64,000 nt of DNA from Haberlea rhodopensis. Taxonomy: Eukaryota; Streptophyta; Magnoliopsida; Lamiales; Gesneriaceae. Below, piece after piece: positions 1 through 12,817 of the stretch; position 1 is the stretch's first letter; each line of letters opens with the position of its first letter. Both the position numbers and the translations under genes were made by a program. The stretch spans positions 24,567,879 through 24,631,878 of the forward strand of contig CAJQUN010000003.1 in the NCBI GenBank assembly GCA_907163345.1, given 5' to 3'. The notes beneath the pieces were generated by a model that did not search any database, was not told the origin of the DNA, and was given only the letters and a program-made list of their open reading frames with translations.

Positions 1-290
1 CTCTGCCCCCAAATACCTTTTGGACAACAAATTATCTTCAAAGAAAAACGGGTTTTCCTTTGGAGTGTATTCCTTTGTCAATGATACATTCTTGTTCTAT
101 TCAGTGTTGATTTTACTTTATTGGTCTTGTGTACATTAACTTTTGTTTTTGTTTTTTTCCTTAACTAATGACGACCTTTGCTAAAATACAATCTGAAGTT
201 TGAACAATTGACTACGTTCTAACCTTTTTAGCGTTAAATTATTTTCCTCTTGTTATTCATAACATTCAATTGTTTGCCACTTCAAATCAG
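1..290. other. Intron of the ARIADNE gene
   Basis: T-rich, no conserved coding frame. It lies upstream of the first recognisable ARI exon and should be the 3' part of an intron whose donor is outside the window. Confidence 0.6.
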
Positions 291-3200
291 TCCAGGCAAA
301 AAGCTCTAGCGGATCTACAGCAAATGCAATCTCAACATGTAAGTATTTTGTCATCATATCTTAAAATGCGAATGGGAATTGTTGTGTTACAGAATGTCAC
401 CAAGGCGAATCTATACATAGATCTATGCACAGTTTCCTTCTTTTTCTTTTAACTGATCCCTGACAGTGAACCTGCTATAGAATGTGAGACCACTGATTTT
501 AAAGAACTCCTTTTTTTTGTCAAGGGTTTCAACGTTGAAGGTCACTGATCGGTTTGGGTAAATATGGTTGGACGGGAGACACCTATGAGTTTATATTGTG
601 GTGCAAATGCATGAAGCACTTTGTTTAAAATGAGGCTTATGCTATTTTTATACAGCCTGCAATATTTCATTTGAGAACTTCGTCATGGCCGGTCTCAAGC
701 CTGGGTAAAGGAGGAGGGTTACGTTAGGTAACCAGCCAATATAAAAACATTGACAAATTTCTTATGTATAGATTATGAGGATTCATATAGCCGACCCCAG
801 TTAGTGGGATTCAGGGGTGAACCTACGTTAAAAGGTGGGGGCAACTGCCTCCCTAAAAAAATGCATTTTGTCTATTTTGACCCCCTGGAATTTTTTTCTC
901 CTATTATATTTATATTTTTTGCCCCCCGGAAACAAAAATTCTAAATTTGTCCCTAGTGGGATAGAAACTTTATTGATGATTGGTTGCATATTTCATTTGG
1001 GACGAAATGGCATGAGCAAATGAATTTGGAGGTTATTTATAACATACAAGCTAAAAGTCTACTCAAAATTCCATCCAACCTTTTCTCCTCGGTGTATTTC
1101 TGTGACGAGATTACAAGAATGTGTGCTGAGGTTGGAATTTACGATAAATGGTGAAATGGACCATGTAGAATGAGTTTTCAACCCTTGCATTGGTATATCT
1201 TAAATTGGCTCAATCGACCCTCATTGTGCTTCTGAAGCTTCAATCCATTTACAAAATTATCAACGATCCTGGTTTGGGTCATGGATTGAAACCACACTGA
1301 TATCCTAAACATCAATCACCAATTACATTATTAAATTTGGCTAATTGAATTTTGGAACTTGAAAAGTCGTTAATGTTAAGGATATTTTATTTGATATCTA
1401 TTAATGATTTGATTTGATTTAAGTTGTCAATATCTATTGTATAGCAGATTTTCAGGGATATAATTAGGTTACTTAGGAGATTTTGTAACCCCAAATTTAG
1501 GGATTCTGTAACCTATTTTGTTCTATATAAATGTAAAGAACCCATAGTAAAGGGTATCAAATTAAAAACTTAACATGGTATTAGAGCCAAAATTGTAAAA
1601 TCGATTATTGTAACCTTTTTTTTTCCGGCCGTTTCTTGCTCGGCGGCTACTGTTCCTCGCGGTTGTTTGCATCCCGATTTTCCATTCTCTTGTGGCTGTG
1701 GGCGTCGTGACTAGGGGTTCCCTTGCGGCTAGACATCGCGATTCCCGATTCCCTTGCGGCTGGACGTCGCAAATCCTTTGGGTCAGTTTAGGATTTGTCT
1801 GGGTCGCAATTTCTGCGACGATTTGGGCGATTTCCTTCGTGATTTTGGGTTCAATCGCCTGGGTTCAGTCGATTTCTGGGATAAATCGATTTTTTTTTGT
1901 TCAAGCAATTTCTGATTTCTGGGTTGGGTTTTGTGTGACACTGTGTCGCGGTTTTTTTTGTTGTTGGGTTTTTTGTGTTTTTTTATTTGGTTGTGGTTTT
2001 ATTTGTCCAATCATGTCACTTGAAAATACTGTTGTTCGATTTACTGGGAAGAATTATTCCACCTAGTCTTTTCAGTTTAAGATGTTTTTGAAAGGACATG
2101 AGCTATTCCACCATCTTGATAAATCGGCTCTCGTTCCGACTTATGCTAAAGAACGCGCTCAATCGAAAACTAAAGATGCTAAGGTTATCTCTTGGCTTTT
2201 GGGCACAATTGATCCTCAAAACCTTACGCTCCAACTCAGGCGGGGAGTATATGTCTCGCCTTTCAGATCTATCTTCAGCAAAAAGGCATTATTTCCCAAC
2301 GATCTTGTCCTTATACTCCCCAACAGAATGGAGTGCCCGAACGTAAGAATCGTCATCTTTTGGATGTTGTTCGTTCTTTATTACTTGATTCATTTGTACC
2401 ATCTAAATTTTGGGTCGAAGCATTATCCACTGCTGTTTATTTGATCAATCGCTTGCCTACTACTACTTTAAATTATGATTCTCCTTATTTTCGTTTATAT
2501 GGCATGTTTCCTACATATGAGTCTCTTCATACATTTGGTTGTGTTTGTTTTGTTCATCTCCTGCCTCCTGATTGTCACAAGCTTGCTGCCCAATCCTTAA
2601 GTGTGCCTTTATGGGTCCAACTCAGAAAGGCTTCATCTGTTATGATGCTACGGCTAATAAATTTCGAATCTCTAGGAATGTTATCTTCTTTGAAAATCAA
2701 TATTTCTCCCGGTCTCAGGTTCTATCTAATGATCCTATTGCTGTTCTTCCCATTTTTGATAATGAGTCTTCTCCTACTGAACGTTTTAAACCAGGTCTGG
2801 TCTACCATCGTCGTGTTCCACAGCTCGTTCCGATCACTGACCCTCCACTTGATCCACCCACGGTTCATCCATTTCGCGCTCGACTCGGGTTTTTAAACCC
2901 CCTTAAGTATGGTTTTCTCCTACCTCACTTACTGCCACCCTGGATACTGTTTTTGTTCCTTGTTCTTATTCTCAGGCCGCCTCCCAAGCATGTTGGCAGA
3001 AAGCTATGCAGGAAGAGCTCCAGGCTCTTCAAGACAATCACATTTGGGACATTGTGCCTTGTCCGTCGGGCATCAAGCCCTTTTGTTGTAAGTGGGTGTA
3101 TTCTGTCAAATTCCAGTCTGATGGGTCAATCGACAGATATAAAGCTCGGCTTGTGGCTCTTGGGAATCGCCAAGAATATGGCATTGATCACGAAGAAACT

Positions 3201-6200
3201 TTTGCCCCGATTGCCAAAATGACTATGGTCCGCACTATATTAGCACTCTCCGATTCTCAGGGTGGTCCCTCCGGCAAATAGATGTCAAAAATGCTTTCCT
3301 TCATCGCGATCTAAAGGAAGAAATTTTTATGTCTCCGCCTCCCGGTCTGTTTATAACTCCTTCCTCCGAAGTGTATCATCTTCGTCGTTCTCTGTGTAGG
3401 TTTAGGCAGGCTCCGAGGGCATGGTTTGACAAATTTTGCTCCACTTTACTTGCTTTTCAGTTTGCTCAAAGTCAGTTTGATTTGTCCCTTTTTCTTAGCA
3501 ACTTCTGCGGGCATTGTCATGCTTCTGGTCTATGTTGATATTGTTATTACGGGTTTCGTTACCGTCTTGATTCAGCAGTTACAGGTGCATCTTCAGACAT
3601 TTTCATATGAAGGATCTTGGTTTATTGCATTACTTTTTTGGCCTTGAGGTTTACACCACTTCCACTGGTATTATGCTACATCAGCATAAATACACGCAGG
3701 AGTTGATTTCTTTGGCGGGTCTTCAATCGGGTAATCCAGTTCTTACTCCTTTGGAAGTAAATCTCAAACTTTCTCGGGACGAGGGTGACCTACTCTCTGA
3801 TCCATCTTTGTATCGGCGGTTTGTTGAGAGTTTGAACTACTTGACAATCACTCGTCTAGATATCTCTTTTGTTGTTCAACAAGTTTATCAATTCATGCAG
3901 GCTCCACATCATCTTCATCTTGATGCTGCTCGTTTCATTATACGGTACCTAAAGGGCACTTCTTTCCGTGAGCTATTCTTTCCTACAAGATTCATCAATA
4001 CGATTGGAGGCTTATAGTGATACTGATTGGGTTGGTTGTACAGATACTCGTCGCTCTGTCACGGGTTGGTGTAAGAAACAATATCGGGTTTCCAATTTTT
4101 CTATTGAATCTGAATACCGTACTATGTCTTCTGCTTGTTCTAAGATCACTTGGCTCCGTGGGCTATTGGATGAACTTGGGTTCCCTCAAATGCATTCCTC
4201 CTCTTCATGTAGATAACACCAGTGCTATTCAAATTACTGCTAATTCAGTTTTTCATGAACGTATAAAGCATATTGAGGTCGATTGTCATTCTATACATGA
4301 AGCTTTTACCACAAATGTGATTCATCTTCCTCATGCTTCGACTGAGCATCAGACTACAGACATTTTCACTAAAGCTCTTTCACGAAATTGACATCAGTTT
4401 CTGATTGACAAATTGATATTTTTTGATCGCCCATCATCAATTTGAGTGGGGATGTTAATGATATTATATTTGATATCTATTAGAATGATTTTATTTGATT
4501 TAAGTTGTCAATATTATTGTATAGCAGATTTTCAGGGATATAATTAGGATAGTTAGGAGATTGTGTAGCCCCAAATATAGGGATTCTGTAACCTATTCTG
4601 TTCTTTCTAAATTTAAGAGAACCTATGGTAAAGGGTATCAAATTAAAAACTTAACAGTTAAGATTTGGACAAGTGGAGTATATTATACACGCCATATGAC
4701 TGCCAACCTTTTTGTGTGTAATTTCTTATTTCTAAAATCTTTTCTGTTCTCCCCAGCTTGAGAAGCTTAGCGAAGTACAATCCCAACCTGAGTCACAATT
4801 GAAATTCATTATAGAAGCTTGGCAACAGGTAAATACTGTGACTGATTCTGTTTAGCGTTGCCAATATTCAATGGTATTGATGAATTAATGTATTTGACAT
4901 GAAATATTTTCTGTGAAGTGGCTTTGATATTCCCACATTAACTTATTGAAAGACGAACATCTCAAACACATAGATTCGTCAATGTTTGTAGAGCCTGCTT
5001 TTAAAGATTCTGCTGGTGCTTGTTGATCAAAAACGACAACTAGAGTGCATGCACTGTGACTCTTAAGCTTGCAAGACCATGAATGCCAATAGGTTATTGA
5101 TGCTTCCAGTGAGCAAGTTGTGGGGTAGAATGGCACGTCATTTTTTTTTCTTTTTTTTGGTTAGGTGCAAAGGAAGAATGCTTACCTTCATTTTCCAAAA
5201 AGATAATAGCATAAATAGCAGACACTTAGAAATGGGGATCTAATTCTTCTTGAGTTCTACACTTGCGAGGCAGGCCTGTCATATTGTTAGTAGGGTCACC
5301 GGCTCCACTGGGTGTGATTTTCTCTCACCGAGCTTTCTTTTGTACAACCTTTTGTTGTTGAATCTCTTAAAGCCCACTTGCATCTTCTATGAGTAAGGCC
5401 TTCAATATTTTTAAAGCTCACTGCTCACCCAAAACATTATAAATACCATCAGAATTACGATGCTGTGGCTTAGTACCCCTCAGGAATCTAATTAGATTTT
5501 CCTTACCTTCAGGCCATCACATTTTTTATCCTCTGCCACTCATTTTAAGATCTGCAGCACCTTCACTAGATTTTGATCTTCTATACCATCCAATCATAAG
5601 TTCATGATCGTTTGTAAGAGGACACAGACTATTATTTCTATATCAAGAATATATTTTGCATATTGCTAAATTTATGGTCCTTCTGCCTACAACCGGATGG
5701 AAAACTTATTTCACTGTACTTTTAGTTATTTCAAAAAATGCCTTGCATCAGTCCAGTCTGCTACTGTAATCTAGATTAATTATCATGGAAAGATCTGATT
5801 TTATGCTTTCCTTGCTAAAGAAATATTCCTTCTTGTTCATAACTATTTTTTATCAAACTTGTATTTGACTCTGATTTCATTGAGGAAGAATTGCATATTT
5901 AGTTTGTATTTCTTAATGCTAGGATTGTCTCCTGAATATTATTAAACCAAGTTGCATCGAATGATATTTTTATTTATTGTTAAATAATGAAACAATCGCA
6001 GATAGCTGAATGTCGGAGGGTTCTAAAGTGGACCTATGCATACGGCTATTACTTACATGAAAATGAGCACACTAAAAGACAGTTTTTCGAATATTTGCAA
6101 GGTATCACTTCTCTCCTAGCTTTAGAAATTGCTGAAGGAATTTTTTAGATTTATTTATTTTTCTATACTGATTAGACCATTAAAATATTTGAAATTTAGG

Positions 6201-7039
6201 TGATGCAGAAGCTGGTCTGGAGAGGCTTCATCAATGTGCTGAGAAAGAGCTAATGACTTACATCAATTCTGACGGGCCATCAAAAGATTTTAATGACTTT
6301 CGTACTAAACTTGCCGGCCTGACAAGGTAGTTTCTGGTTGAGTGACTTACGAACATATATTTGATTGCTGGTTTTTACAAGTCGAAAATGCAGTTTTTTT
6401 TTAGGTTCTTTTCTTGTGTGGGAGAGTTGTATCATTTACTTCTATCCATATGTCTCCTTGTTGAAAAGGATAAAAAAGTGTTTGGTTTGGGTGAGTTTGA
6501 TTGCTGCGTCCTACATATCGAATGGAGGAATATCTGAACATTGTCTTGTTACTGCTATTTCAATGATCATAAGATGTTTAGAGCATGCATTTTGGGGTCC
6601 AAAATGCTGTTTTCTGATTTTGTTTTGTTAAGTATGGGACGAGAAGGTTAGTTTCGCTGTTGATGATGATTCCTCTTGTTTGCATCTTAGTATGCACAAC
6701 ATTCAATATGTTAAAACTTGATCCGTAGTTTTATTCAAGTGGGGTAACATATATTTCTCATTGTTTTGTAACAGCGTGACACGAAATTACTTTGAAAACC
6801 TGGTTAGAGCATTAGAGAATGGTCTGTCGGATGTCGATTCACAGATAGTAGGTAATAAGACGAGCTCAAAAAGTGTAGCAGGAAGCAGCAAGGCTAAAGG
6901 GGCGAGGGGCAAGGGCTACTCCAAAACAAGCTCATCGACCAGGAACACTGACGATTCGGGTGATTGGGCATGTGATCAGTGTACGTTCTTGAATGTCCGA
7001 TCTGCTGCGACATGCTGTATGTGTCATCACAGCCGTTGA
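291..7039 (+). CDS. ARI: ARIADNE-type RBR E3 ubiquitin ligase, C-terminal part (5' end outside window)
   Basis: Five exons read in frame: 291-338, 4757-4828, 6002-6101, 6200-6326 and 6775-7039 (stop), giving the last ~203 residues. The protein shows the conserved helical Ariadne domain (WTYAYGYYL, KRQFFEYLQG, GLERLHQCAEKEL, FRTKLAGLTSVTRNYFENLV). It ends in a RanBP2-type zinc finger: a DWACDQC start, then Cys-x2-Cys near the terminus. The RING1-IBR-RING2 catalytic part must lie upstream of base 1. Family knowledge: RBR ligases move ubiquitin through a RING2 cysteine, and the Ariadne domain is autoinhibitory. It most resembles plant ARI7/ARI8-type proteins. Exon phases add up exactly (100+127+265 nt). 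The start of the first exon is uncertain: the AG at 289-290 fits, but the preceding bases also read as ATSNQ, similar to the family sequence. The 4.4-kb intron holds a Copia element. Confidence 0.9.
811..953. mobile_element. Short hAT-like nonautonomous element in ARI intron
   Basis: The left end reads TCAGGGGTGAACC, close to the CAGGGGCGGA end typical of plant Tip100-like hAT elements. The interior has the purine- and pyrimidine-rich blocks GTGGGGGCA and TTGCCCCCC usual in these repeats. The 9 bases TAGTGGGAT flank it on both sides (802-810 and 954-962), which fits an 8-bp hAT target duplication plus one shared base. The right end is degraded (TTTGTCCC). It has no coding capacity. Confidence 0.6.
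1374..1575 (+). repeat. 5' LTR of the intronic Copia element
   Basis: 202 bp, TG...CA ends, nearly collinear with 4453-4656. Differences include small indels in the ATTAATGATTT block and TATATAAATG versus TTTCTAAATT near the presumed TATA region. Confidence 0.92.
1576..1590 (+). other. Primer-binding site of the Copia element
   Basis: TGGTATTAGAGCC directly follows the 5' LTR. It matches the initiator-tRNA-Met primer site used by most plant Copia elements (TGGTATCAGAGC) with one change. Confidence 0.85.
2013..4391 (+). pseudogene. Copia gag-pol relic (gag start, integrase half, reverse transcriptase, RNase H)
   Basis: An ATG at 2013 opens a UBN2-like gag start (SLENTVVRFTGKNYS) with an early stop (STOP within NYSTxSFQF). 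Near 2240 the frame jumps to the integrase C-terminal half (GGEYMSR, then ERKNRHLLDVVRS and LINRLPTTTL). Reverse transcriptase follows (CKWVYSVKF, YKARLVALG, ETFAPIAKM), then the Copia RNase H region (AYSDTDWVGC, RRSVTGW). At least five frame changes separate these blocks, so no functional polyprotein is possible. Confidence 0.9.
4443..4452 (+). other. Polypurine tract of the Copia element
   Basis: TGAGTGGGGA lies directly against the TG of the 3' LTR, the usual position of the plus-strand primer. Confidence 0.8.
4453..4656 (+). repeat. 3' LTR of the intronic Copia element
   Basis: Starts TGTTAATGATA, ends CTTAACA, and is followed by the target duplication GTTAA. Roughly 15-20 differences and indels from the 5' LTR by eye suggest an insertion that is not very recent. 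Confidence 0.92.
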
Positions 7040-8098
7040 AGCAGGCCTCAAGGGTGTGAAACTGCCGATCTTTTGTGCCCAGTTTGCTATTATTTGGAGA
7101 TGCTACAAGCACTGAAAGACGGGAGAGTAACAGAAGACTGAGCTAATCGTTTATGCGTTTAAGGGGGCGGATTTGTGTCGAGCAATTCCTGTTTCGAAAT
7201 ATTCACTGTAAATAAGTATTTATTGGACTCAAAAGAGTCACCTCTCTCAAAATTCAACCTTCAATGTGATTTTAATACGCAAAAAATCATAAGAATTCAG
7301 AGCTGCACGCTGACTTGACTTTCTTGTTCTTGTTAGCTTGCTATGATGAAATGCTAATGTAATATTTGATTGTGATGATATTGATTTATTTTCTATATAT
7401 ATGTACGCTATGGCTGTAATAACTGACATGGAGTGCGGATTTTCTAGTCAGAATTTGGAAATGTCGTCTGGGTGTAAAGACGTACTTCCACTTCCGATTT
7501 ATGATATGTTTTGGTTCGAGTTACAAAAATGGTCTGAATCACTATTTTAGCATATAAAAAAAAGAGCATATATCATATGGACCAGGTGTATGGCCGAGTG
7601 CAGGACATGCCGGTGTGAGTTTGTTTGTTTTTTTTCTTTTTTTGTTTTTTATGTTTAGGGGAGAATAAAAGGACAACATAAACATGATAACACAGAAGTT
7701 GGCGCCTCCTATCACCAGTTCTACCCATTTTCCAAAAATCCCGAATCTTTCTTGGAAAACTTCTACGAAATGGTAGAATCAGTGTGTGTGAATGTTGTAT
7801 TATATATATACATTTATTTATTTATGAGAGGCCAGCAAAAAGAAAGAAGACTTGAAGGACATGAGTCGAACCCGGAGAACGCAAGCAAAAGCCAATAATT
7901 AAACCACCTTATACAAGAGGTTCTATATCCAAGAAACGAGGGATCTCCCTCTTTTTTTGTGTAAAACTTTGCACCTTTTTTTTTTGGTTCCCTTGGGATA
8001 TCGAAAACATAAAAAAAAATCATGAAGTAGGGCTGACAATATAATCAAAGATAAAAACACAAAATCAGTAAACATTAATCAATCCCAACCCCAATCCC
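7040..8098. other. ARI 3' UTR and CPK upstream region
   Basis: The first ~200 bases are probably the ARI 3' UTR. The rest is AT-rich with T-runs and no credible coding frame. An A-rich leader (TAAAAACACAAAATCAG) sits just before the kinase start. Confidence 0.5.
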
Positions 8099-11000
8099 AT
8101 GGGAACTTGCATGTCCCTTCAAGCAAACAAAAGCTTCTCCAAGAGATCCAAGCATGGAAGACCAATCCCAAATGCCCAGGAAAACAACGGGAAACTGGTT
8201 CCCATGTCCCACAAGATGTCGCGTCCAATCCAAGTGTTGAAAGATCCGTCGGGGGACGACATATTCAAGAGATATAAATTCGGGAAAGAGCTCGGTAGGG
8301 GTGAGTTTGGGATAACTTATCAATGCTTGGATAACGTAAATGGGGAGAATGTAGCATGCAAGAAGATATCAAAGAGCAAGCTAAGGACAGAGATTGATGT
8401 TGATGATGTTAGGAGAGAGGTGGAAATTATGAGACATTTGCCTAAACATCCGAATATAGTGAGTTATAAAGATGTGTACGAGGATAAAGAGGCTATTTAT
8501 CTTGTCATGGAGTTGTGTGAAGGAGGAGAATTATTTGATAGGATTGTTGCAACTGGGCATTATACTGAGAGGGCTGCAGCTCTTGTCACCAAGACTATTC
8601 TTCAATTTGTCAAGGTATGTGTATAATTTTCTCTATTTGAGTTGTCTTGATAAATTTTCATTCTCGTGTGCATATATTTGTAGCATTAATAATACAATTA
8701 CATAAAGTGGTCATCATTTGTGTAATCAAAACGTTAATTATCTTTTATATATTATATGATTATTTTAAATTTTAAAATAAAATGTATTGTTCCTTTAATT
8801 GATTTACTTGTGGTTGTCCCCCCTAGGTATGCCATGAACATGGAGTCATACACAGAGATCTTAAGCCTGAGAACTTTTTATACTCGAACGATGGTGAAAA
8901 CGCCTTAATCAAAGCTATCGATTTTGGGCTTTCCACATTTTTTGAGCCAGGTAATTTAATTTTGTTGCAAATAAAATTCAATTTTTCATTAGTATCTGCA
9001 GATTCAATTTTTTGTTTCATGCTAATTAAGCTCTTCTGCTGTTGTATTTGTGACTAAATCGATCGCACAGTGATATGGACGTGCGATTAAAGTTGAGAAG
9101 AAAAACAAATCTTTAGGGCTGAGCAACGGTGTCTCTCTTTTTGTAGAGAAATAGGTCTACTAAAGTTTTTAATTGGTTGAGTACTTGAGTAGAGAGCTCC
9201 ACTAGAATACCACTTTCCTTTGGCTGATAAAACTCTCTTGAGCTAAACAGGTAAAAAAACATATTGTATTGTATACTGTGTTGTGTATTTTCCAAATGAA
9301 AGTGTGTTGTCCATAGGAGTAGAGTCCAAAACTTGAATACGATTTGTTGTGTAATAAAGACATGAGAATATGCGAAAGTATAAGATTAATACATGATCTG
9401 ATGATCAAGATTCATGAACTGTCTGATATATCTTATACCAGTGAAGACATTTCCCGAACTGTAAGATATGTGAGTTCTATATTATATATAGGACCACATA
9501 TATTAGCAGGCGGATATCCATCAATGAATACTACATAGCGAGTGTTTATCTCGATGTAATGTAGATCAACCCATCATGAACTAGAAATGATGCAACAAAG
9601 ATGATGGTGGAAGATATCTTGGGGAATGAAAGAGGAATGTTAGTGGAAATATGAAATAATATAAAATAATTCACAGTAATCAATTATTAAACTTACAATT
9701 TGTAGTCGAGAAATAATTTTATTTTAAAATGCTTACAGTTCGAATATTATTTGTTGGATTTTGTCATCAATTGATCTCTGAATGGAAACTTGGATATGTC
9801 CTGATACACCATCAAAATTAGCAGCTAGCTGTTTATGGCAGATTTAAGTTAGATCATTACACTGTCGGCTAAGGCTTGTCTATTGACACATAGAGGCAAG
9901 GCTGTGGGAAATAATTTATTACTTTGATGGACTTTTGATCCAACATTATCAACCAGTAATCTGATAGTTCACAACTTTATGCTCAATACAAGAATATAGC
10001 ATCACAGACTAAACATTCATTTGGTTAAACTCTCAGCCAATTTACAAGCTTTTTAATTCATCTCGACAAATTAGGTCTATCATGATTATAAACTTCCAGT
10101 AACATACGTATGACGTTGTTCTTTATACAAATATATTAGGTCAAAGATTTGGTGAAATTGTTGGAAGCCCATATTACATGGCCCCTGAAGTACTTAGGCG
10201 CAATTATGGGGAGGAAATTGATGTCTGGAGTGCAGGTGTTATTCTTTACATCTTGTTATGTGGTGTTCCTCCATTTTGGGCAGGTAATTGAATCAAATAT
10301 TTTCATCACTTTAAATTCATATTATTTTATTATGTGATAAATGTGTGTAAGAAGTGAAATTTGTAGTTTAGACTAATGTATAGCAATGAAATTACCAAGC
10401 TGGAATTTGGATTTGTTTTCGACGTTTTCTCATAAATATTTTATAGAAAATAGTTCTTAGCAATGTATTGGAAAATATGGTGAATATGGTGTATGTTTGG
10501 TTTTACTTCCTAGAGGAGATATTATCTTACTATAGATATCATGTCAAGAATCTGTTTGAGATATTGAAATCATATTAGAGATATATAATCTTTTTTATGG
10601 CGTGCTTGGTTTTCAAAAAATTTTAAAATATAGTTTATTAGATTATAATATATGAGTTGAAAAGCTAAACTAAAAGTAGCAATATGTTGGGAGGTTTAAG
10701 AGGAAAAATATATTTTTGTAAGGTAAAATAGTTTAATGTTTGGTTTCATTTTCTGGAAGTGGAAAAAAGGGTCTAGTAGTCAAATGAATAGCATGTTATA
10801 AACTCGATCCACCTGGCACCAAACACGACATGGATATTATTTCATATATTGCTCCGATGGGTATTATTGTTATTCTGAAATGAAAGATGGGGGTTGGATT
10901 ACTTGTCTAGCGCAGAAACAGAAGAAGGGATTGCACTTGCAATAGTGAAAGGTGAGTTAGTTTTTGAAAGGGATCCATGGCCAAAAGTTTCTGAAGATGC

Positions 11001-12817
11001 CAAGAATTTGGTGAAAGGGATGCTGGAACCAAATCCCTACTCACGGCTCACAGTCGAAGAAGTCCTTGGTACGTAATAAAATTTAATTGTGCAGCATCTA
11101 AGCAATGTGTGAGACACGTGATATCATATTAATGTATTTAAAATATTAATACACATATAGCACACGGTTTAATGTGGAATTTTGAGTATTGAATTGAAAT
11201 AGTAATGTTCAACACAATCATGTATATTTGGGTGTTAGATGATTCTAAAATTTTTTGTATGCTTTGTGAAGAAAACCAGTGGATACAAAATGCTGACAAA
11301 GTCTCGAATACTCCATTAGGAGAACGTGTTAGAACAAGAATCAAGCAGTTCTCGTTGATGAATAAATTCAAGAAAAGGGTTCTCCGAGTAAGTAATTCAT
11401 TCCAAAGCCCTTATGATTTTACATATAAGTTTCTCTAAATACAAGTTCAACAACCCAAATTACATATAACACTCCTCGCCTCCCCCTCAAGCCTCCTCTG
11501 ATTGAGTTGATGGACCGCCTTGATTTTACTTGTAACTATTTGACTCATTCTTATTTTAACAAATTATTAACCAAGATTTAAGAAAAAATTATTTTATTAT
11601 CTTATAACTAAAAGTGTCACAGAACTATATGAACTTCTGCATGATTTCTATTGAATGATCAAATTAAAACTTATCTTACTATATTATAATGCATAAGCCC
11701 CTTATAATAACTACCTTGGTATGGCAAATTTGAATTTACCAAACTACCCCCTCCAATGGTTTGTTGTGGTTTTTTGTTGCATCTTTTGAATTGTAATATT
11801 AACCAATGTATATGTCTCATTTATTCATTACATGAATCAATTCATATGCATTATATATTACGTTACACACGCAACGCGTGTGCCTCGTCTACTAGTATAC
11901 ATAATATACACATGACTTATTTCTGTGTGTTGCATTTATATGTATAGGTTGTAGCAGACAACTTACCTGATGACCAAGTACATGGGATCAAACAAATGTT
12001 TCATATGATGGACACAGATAAAAATGGGAACCTTAATTTTCAAGAACTGAAAGATGGTCTGAATATGATGGGACAACCAGTTCCTGATCCTGATGTGCAG
12101 TTACTTTTCGATGCTGTAAGTATATATTCTTATTAATTTTTCACCACACCAATACACTGCTTCAAATTTCTTCTTTCAAATGATATTTTATTCTTTTTTT
12201 CTTCCGTATATATGTAGGCTGATTTCGATGGGAACGGGGTGCTTAATTGTGAGGAATTTTTGACACTAGCTGTTCATATGAAACGAATAAGTAATGACGA
12301 TCATCTCAAGCAAGCATTTCTGTTCTTTGACAAGAATGAGAGTGGGTACATTGAGTTCGAGGAGCTGCAACAATCTTTGTTAGACGAGCATCTTGGCCCT
12401 ACCAATGACCAAATTGTGCAAGACATTATCTTTGATGCTGATTTAGACAAGGTAAACGTAATTCACTTTTTCACTCATATGGCGTTTCTTTAATTTTCAC
12501 TGTATTGTGGAATCTCTTTCAAAATGCTACATATTCCTGCTCATTCTTGCGGAGCCACTGTGGATCGTGAAAATTAACCCATTCGATAGTACTCGTAGTT
12601 CACCTTAGACATACAATGATTCGTTGTCCGCTATGACTCAAACTTAATAGTGATACGTATTCAAATACAGGATGGGCGCATAAGTTTTCCAGAGTTCAAG
12701 GCTATGATGACAACAGGAATAGATTGGAGGATGGCATCTCGACAGTACTCTAGGGCTATGTTTAATGCACTCAACGTGAAACTCTTTAAGGACAAGTCCT
12801 TCCAGTTGAGACCCTGA
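8099..12817 (+). CDS. CPK24: Calcium-dependent protein kinase, CPK24-like
   Basis: Eight exons: 8099-8614, 8827-8950, 10140-10283, 10916-11068, 11272-11387, 11948-12115, 12218-12451 and 12671-12817 (1602 nt, 533 aa). All splices keep frame. MGTC at the N terminus gives an N-myristoylation Gly2 and a palmitoylatable Cys4, so membrane attachment is likely. The Ser/Thr kinase domain (about 60-318) has the GRGEFG loop, Lys88, HRDLKPEN with Asp183, DFG and APE. The autoinhibitory junction (QFSLMNKFKKRVLR) and four EF hands follow, each loop with intact Asp/Asn/Glu ligands. Family knowledge: calcium on the EF hands relieves autoinhibition. The C-terminal part (DWRMASRQYSRA) and the kinase match my recollection of Arabidopsis CPK24, a pollen-tube potassium-channel regulator, better than other CPKs; the subgroup is an inference. 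The acceptor at 10914-10915 was chosen over the AG at 10909-10910 because only it gives AETEEG in frame. Confidence 0.92.
11674..11895 (+). mobile_element. Nonautonomous Helitron in CPK intron
   Basis: The left end is A then TCTTACTATATT (TC start at 11674). Near the right end a 7-bp hairpin (CACACGC, AAC loop, GCGTGTG) is followed nine bases later by CTAG and then T. These are the standard Helitron signals: 5' TC, 3' hairpin plus CTRR, insertion between A and T, no target duplication. It is 222 bp with no coding capacity and sits just before exon 6 of the kinase gene. Confidence 0.8.

Larger units (their letters stand above)
1374..4656 (+). mobile_element. Copia LTR retrotransposon, internally deleted, in ARI intron
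   Basis: Two LTRs of ~200 bp begin TGTTAA and end TTAACA. The element is flanked by a perfect 5-bp duplication GTTAA (1369-1373 and 4657-4661). A methionine-tRNA-type primer site follows the 5' LTR and a purine tract precedes the 3' LTR. At 3.28 kb it is short for an autonomous Copia. The gag start joins directly to mid-integrase near 2240, so most of gag, the protease and the first half of integrase are gone. Frameshifts and stops break the rest. It lies in sense orientation in the host intron. Confidence 0.93.

Noticed and set aside
10490..10860. A foldback element in CPK intron 3
   Set aside because: GTTTGGTTTT-type phrases on the left and CACCAAACACGAC on the right look inverted, but the match is short and no target duplication was found.
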